Origin: Forficula auricularia
Taxonomy: Eukaryota; Arthropoda; Insecta; Dermaptera; Forficulidae
Assembly (NCBI GenBank): GCA_024734495.1
Contig: JALMQS010000225.1
Coordinates: 11,270,039-11,334,038 of the forward strand
Reading direction: 5' to 3'
Length of the DNA stretch: 64,000 nt
The notes beneath the pieces were generated by a model that did no database searches, was not told where the DNA came from, and was given only the letters and a program-made list of their open reading frames with translations. Below are positions 55,485-64,000 of this stretch, piece by piece. The position numbers and the translations under genes are program-made. The first letter of the stretch is position 1; each line of letters starts with the position of its first letter.

Positions 55485-56822
55485 TCTATATATATAAAAT
55501 TAGGGTTTTGTCTGTACATTGCTCCAAACCACGCCAAAATTTGGTTGCACACGTTTCAAGCAAAGTTATGAACGAAAACACCCTCAAAAAATTCCTGTCT
55601 GTCTGTTTCAGTGGTTTCCGCGAAAAGTTACTCACGATTCACGTAAAAACGGCTGGGGGATTATTATGAAATTTCATATTTGCATCAGATGTCTTCTAAC
55701 TTACGTTTATAGCTATATAACGTTTTGAAATTTTGAGCCCAAAAGGGGGTTTGGGGGGCGCACGAATGATAATTATAAAATAACTCCTAAACTATTAACT
55801 CGGCAAATTATGAGCAAAGTTGTAGGGAAAAATTAGAGTAAATAAATATTAAATGTAATATTCATTTACTATGAGTTAAGGATTCTTGGTCACTTGTTTC
55901 ACATTAAAATTAAAAAAATTAAAAGATGTAAATTTTTTCAATATATATATTGAAAAGTTTACATCTTTTAATTATTTTAATTTTTAATGTGAAACAAGTG
56001 GCCAAGAATCCTTAACTCATAGTAAATGAATATTACATATAATAATCTATTCTCAAACGCCTCCCATTACATATAATATTTTTTTATTCTTTCTTATCTT
56101 TATTAAAGATGTTTCATCTTGCACCAACATCACAATCTCTACTAATTATTAAAGTTGTATAGGGGATGTAATTTCTGACTTTTGTTTAAAAAAATCCCCC
56201 CCAAAAAACACCCAAAAGGGGGGGGTCAAAATATGAAAATTCTTGCTATTGGACGAAACTCAACCAAATTTTGTATACATAATCTGTGGGTCACTAGAAG
56301 GCTAGAAATGCAAATACTAACCACCCAAAATGGGGGGGGGGGGGGTGAAAAAATGAAAATTCTTACCCTTAGAGCCAACTTAACCAAATTTTGTATACAT
56401 AATATGTGGGTCACTAGAAGGCTAGAAATGCAAAAACTGAGTGGGGAGTCAGATTAGGGTCTATAGGCGTAGTGGGGTGGTGTGGGGCGGGGTTGGATGG
56501 CACGGGATGGGGTCCGGTGATAGGGGTGGTGCAGGGTGGAGTGGAGGGTTCAGGTGTGGATCCAGAGGCTCAGTGGGGTGGTGGGGGAGGTTGGAACGGG
56601 GAGTGGGGTCCGGGGGATGGGATGGTGCAGGGTGGAGTGGAGGTTCAGGTTAGAGTCCAAGGGGGTAGTGGGGTGGTGCGGGGTGGTTGTGTGGGGACGG
56701 GTGCATGGTGCGGGAGGTGTGGTGGGTGGGATTGGGGTATGAGGGTGGGGTTCGTGGGTTGGGGGACCAGGGGGTGTGCCCCTGCTAGCAAGAGGGCCAC
56801 CGAAGGCGGGCCATGAAGCTAG
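55485..56822 (+). mobile_element. Candidate non-autonomous Helitron with tandem units
   Basis: A host A, then TCTATATATATAAAATTAGGG (the usual Helitron 5' start), to GCGGGCCATGAAGCTAG and a host T; 1,338 bp, no target duplication. Interior: a nearly perfect palindrome (55858-56040, arms about 85 bp), two units of about 128 bp with G-runs (56210-56450), and a G-rich minisatellite (56470-56770). No Rep/helicase. Confidence 0.6.
56470..56770 (+). repeat. G-rich minisatellite, about 98-bp unit, 3 copies
   Basis: Units start at 56470, 56570 and 56666 with AGTGGGGTGGTG and share GGGTGGAGTGGAGG. G exceeds 60% on the + strand within a genome of about 70% AT. Many GGGG runs could form G-quadruplexes. 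The long open frames here are composition artefacts. Confidence 0.75.
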
Positions 56823-56829
56823 TGTATAT

Positions 56830-57170
56830 ATATAATAATTAGATCAGGCGCGGATCCAGACCTCTGTTTTGGGGGGGCGGTCGCCGGTATATAAGATCTA
56901 CTTTTGATCTCGGAAGTGTGCCGCGATCGAATTGTCCAAGCGGGGGAGAGGGGGGGGGGGTCAGAGACGCCCCCCCCCCCCATAGAACTTTATTTTCTTC
57001 AATTTTAAAATTTTTATGTTATAAAAAATAAATAAATAAACATATAAAAAATATTGATCTCCAATGCTTTGGGGGGGGGGGGTCGCCCCCTCCCTGGATC
57101 CGCGCATGAATTAGATCAGATAAAAAATGCTTTCAGGACTTTTACCTAGGTCTATATATATTGATTAAAT
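56830..57170. other. Inverted repeat with G/C homopolymers
   Basis: CAGGCGCGGATCCAGACC near 56845 and GGATCCGCGCATGAATT near 57097 are inverted, with G- and C-runs (about 56870, 56950, 56975, 57071) and an AT centre. A TIR element of about 260 bp. Confidence 0.55.
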
Positions 57171-57207
57171 TCTAAGAAAGTGAGAAAAAGAAAAGAAAAT
57201 ATTTTAC

Positions 57208-57373
57208 CAGTCCATCGTCTCTCGACATAAACCAGATGCTTTTAATATCCTCGATATTGTTTTCTAAATTTGCAGCCATCGATGCAAGGTGTACAGGGGC
57301 GTTCAGGACCTTTGTAGGTCCTACAAAATTTTTATCGGGTTTCATTATACCAAGAAGTTTATCACAGATATCC
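57208..57373 (-). CDS. ABCF3: ABCF3 exon 3
   Basis: Acceptor ATCTAG; 166 bases completing a Lys codon and adding 55 more; donor GTAAAA. Confidence 0.85.
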
Positions 57374-57849
57374 CTAGATATAGATTGTTCAATAGCAAAA
57401 AATATAAACATACAAAAATTAGAAAAAAAATATTTAATATTTAAAAACAAATTGTAAAATTCAAATTAAATAAAAAAGTAAAATATCCTACTTTATAGCT
57501 TTTTCTGTTTTCTCTTGTGCTATCTCATGCAAAACTTCGCCAATCGCCTCATAAATTTCATCCGAATCTTCAAATTCATCCGCTCCATTTGTAAGTATAG
57601 CTAAAATTATATTTTATTATAATTATTTAAAATAAAAAATAAATAAATTGACAATCTGCAAGGGTTCTGCAATTTGAATTTCAAAATCAATTAACGGAAA
57701 AATTAACTATATTTATTTTTATTTAGCAACAAAATATATTCTAATAGGAATAGAAATTGTAAAAAATAATACTTACTTTCTATATATTGATATAAATCGT
57801 CATCAATTTTAGGAAATTTCAATTTAATATATTCTCCGCAGGTTGCCAT
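57208..57849 (-). CDS. ABCF3: ABCF3 5' part (exons 1-3)
   Basis: Three minus-strand exons with compatible phases: 57849-57777 (MATCGEYIKLKFPKIDDDLY), 57600-57492 (GADEFEDSDEIYEAIGEVLH, EIAQEKTEKAI) and 57373-57208 (DICDKLLGIMKPDKNF, VLNAPVHLASM, ENNIEDIKSIWF). They match the N-terminal region of ABCF3 (MATCAEILRSEFPEIDG..., LVEAVGELLQEV, APIQLSKI). ABCF3 is a cytosolic, ribosome-associated ATPase of the ABC-F class without membrane segments. Exon 3 ends RDDGL with a GTAAAA donor. The two ATP-binding cassettes are not in this window; the rest must lie beyond the gap or be lost. Head-to-head with CDC5L copy 2. Confidence 0.88.
57492..57600 (-). CDS. ABCF3: ABCF3 exon 2
   Basis: Acceptor TTTTAG at 57606-57601; 109 bases, ends in phase 2; donor GTAGGA. 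Confidence 0.85.
57777..57849 (-). CDS. ABCF3: ABCF3 exon 1
   Basis: 24 codons plus 1 base from the ATG at 57849; donor GTAAGT. Confidence 0.88.
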
Positions 57850-57923
57850 GTTATAAAATGAAATGGAAATCACATCCGAGATGTGGACTGAAGTCAGCTG
57901 CGCTTTTTTGCTTACCTCTTTAA

Positions 57924-59023
57924 CAGGGTTGCCAATTTAGCGGTTTTCCCGCTAGATCTGGCTATTTTTTACTCCATCTAGCTTGAAGAAATCTCATCTA
58001 GCGGCTAGCGGGAAATCTGGCTTTTTTCAAACATTTCTGGCGGGATTTCTGGCTTTTTTACAAATCAAGTTAAATTCATTTTTTAAGCAAAATTCCTCTA
58101 TTAACAATAAATTTTCAACATTAACAAAATTACTGTTGACACTTGGCACTCGGTCGTATCTTCTTTTCTACTCTCTTGTATTATATTTTGAAAATTAAAT
58201 TTAAATATAGCGCGCGCTCTTCATTATAGTTTAACCATAGAGTAATACTTTATTATTTTTGTATATTAAATTAAATTATATTTTTTAATAGATACGCCAG
58301 TTGATTTGTCTATTTATTATTTTTATATATTTACTTAAATTAAATTTTTTGGTAGATACGTCCGTTATTTCGTCTATGATTAAAAATCGAGCCACTTTAT
58401 TATTTTTGTATATTAAATTAAATTAAATTTTTTAGTAGATATCCTATTTATTTCTTGTATATATTATTTTAAACGTTTTTAAGATTGTTTTTTAATAGAT
58501 TTCTATTTTTTAATTATAAAATAATCAATAAGTAAATATTTTTTCTTTTTTATATTATTGTATATTTATATTTTAAATAAAAGAAATAGCAAAAGCTGCA
58601 CGACTCTTTAATGAAACTTTGTTAAATATAAATAAATTCCAGCTATAAAATTTGATGCAATCCTATATTTAATAATATAAATTAATAATATGCACAATGT
58701 AAATTTGTTTTTTTAATTAAAAAAAATTTTATATTGCAGTTTTCTAATTTATTAATAATTTTTTTTAAATACCATATTATTTTTATTCATCATCGAGTAT
58801 TATTATTATTATTAAAGGTAAAAAAGTTTATTTAGTAAAAAAAATTGTGATAAGTAAATTTAAATCACATAGAAAAATTATTCTCAATGCATTTCTTGTG
58901 GGAGCAATTGTTCACTTTTTGAGTCTACCGCTAGATGGCGATAGGAAAGGAAATCTGGCGGTTTCTAGCTATTTTGGAAGACCGATCTAGCGGTTTTAAA
59001 AATCAAATCGTTGGCAACACTGA
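57924..59023. mobile_element. TTAA-bounded TIR element in the ABCF3/CDC5L promoter
   Basis: CAGGGTTGCCAATTTAGCGG at the left mirrors ...AATCGTTGGCAACACTG at the right, with more inverted similarity inside (CCGCTAGATCTGGC / CCGATCTAGCGG). TTAA lies directly at both edges (57920-57923, 59024-59027). About 1.1 kb; the interior is AT-rich and non-coding. TSD type and family are inferred. Confidence 0.7.
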
Positions 59024-59027
59024 TTAA

Positions 59028-59187
59028 ATATATCTTTTATCTATGGCTATTATCTCTGTTGACCATTGACAGATTTCATACAAATGTTAAAATTATCTTT
59101 TATTTATCTTTAATCTCCTTCTATCAAGAGCTTTTATTACAATTATTCTTAAGTAATTTAAAGTGTTTAAAATAAAACTTTTTCAAA
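59028..59187 (+). promoter_or_regulatory. CDC5L 5' region, shared by both copies
   Basis: 160 bp before the start codon, near-identical to 12917-13076. No TATA box at a convincing place. Without the element at 57924-59023 only about 230 bp would separate the ABCF3 and CDC5L start codons, so this would be part of a bidirectional promoter. Confidence 0.5.
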
Positions 59188-63646
<4,459 letters not shown>

Positions 63647-64000
63647 TGAATCATTAAAGCGATTCTCCCAATCTTATTCTAGTGCCATACTCGATTCTGA
63701 TTACTATGTAGACTCAACATTGTAGAGCATCCTCTCCCTAGTAATTGTTGTTCACAGGGATGTGGTAATGTGTAATTATTTCAATTAACAAAAAAACCAA
63801 TCAAAAACAACTTAGCCTACAGATCGAATGTCCAACACAAAACCCTCGTCACCCGTGAATTTCATCCAAATCGTTAGAGCCGTTTTCGACAACATTAAAT
63901 GTTAACAATATATATATATATATATAATTTTTGCTCGTTTAATAAGAGTAGATAGATAAATAGCCAGATAATTAAATAAATCTTATTTTTTCTAAATTTT

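Noticed and set aside
56441..56816. Long glycine- and valine-rich open frames
   Set aside because: Composition artefact of the G-rich minisatellite, open in several frames.

Overview
The window is AT-rich, intron-rich and very repeat-dense eukaryotic DNA, most likely from an arthropod. The exon sequences of CDC5L, intersectin and ABCF3 are clearly metazoan, and the repeats (Ty3/gypsy, RTE- and Jockey-like LINEs, mariner, Helitrons, many fold-back elements) fit an insect or crustacean. The species cannot be fixed from the sequence. A run of exactly 100 N (49955-50054) shows that two contigs were joined here.

Left contig (1-49954). The last three coding exons of an intersectin-type gene (C2 domain) lie at 3877-7048 on the + strand. 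An unrecognised possible terminal exon (1643-1747, minus) and a young, internally deleted Ty3/gypsy element (2132-3386) lie upstream. CDC5L, the Myb-domain core subunit of the PRP19 spliceosome complex, fills 13077-47723 with 14 coding exons (844 codons if exon 3 is in frame). Its introns are packed with nested transposons. Intron 2 (10.4 kb), intron 7 (3.2 kb), intron 11 (4.3 kb), intron 12 (3.4 kb) and intron 13 (7.3 kb) are mostly repeats.

Right contig (50055-64000). It starts in an RTE-like LINE (minus), then holds a giant palindrome built of about 118-bp units, a candidate Helitron with a G-rich minisatellite, the first three exons of ABCF3 (minus, 57849 down to 57208) and, head-to-head with it, a second copy of the CDC5L 5' end (exons 1-4, 59188-63622, running off the window). 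The two CDC5L copies are nearly identical in two blocks (12912-14081 vs 59023-60192; 22777-24620 vs 62147-64000) but have unrelated filler in intron 2 and unrelated upstream sequence. Copy 1 has a one-base deletion in an A-run of exon 3 and copy 2 does not. The second copy sits across a scaffold gap, so an unpurged alternative haplotype or scaffolding error must be weighed against a true duplication.

The most interesting non-genic signal is a dispersed family of hammerhead-ribozyme-like motifs (CTGANGA, hairpin, GAAA, a short palindrome, then GTC in the best copies). They usually sit in the arms of fold-back elements, and once in a solitary 225-bp insertion with a 10-bp target duplication. 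Other notable signals are a six-unit perfect heat-shock element inside a candidate 188-bp Helitron, fold-back elements with tRNA-like cores, and a TTAA-bounded transposon sitting in what would otherwise be a 230-bp bidirectional ABCF3/CDC5L promoter.
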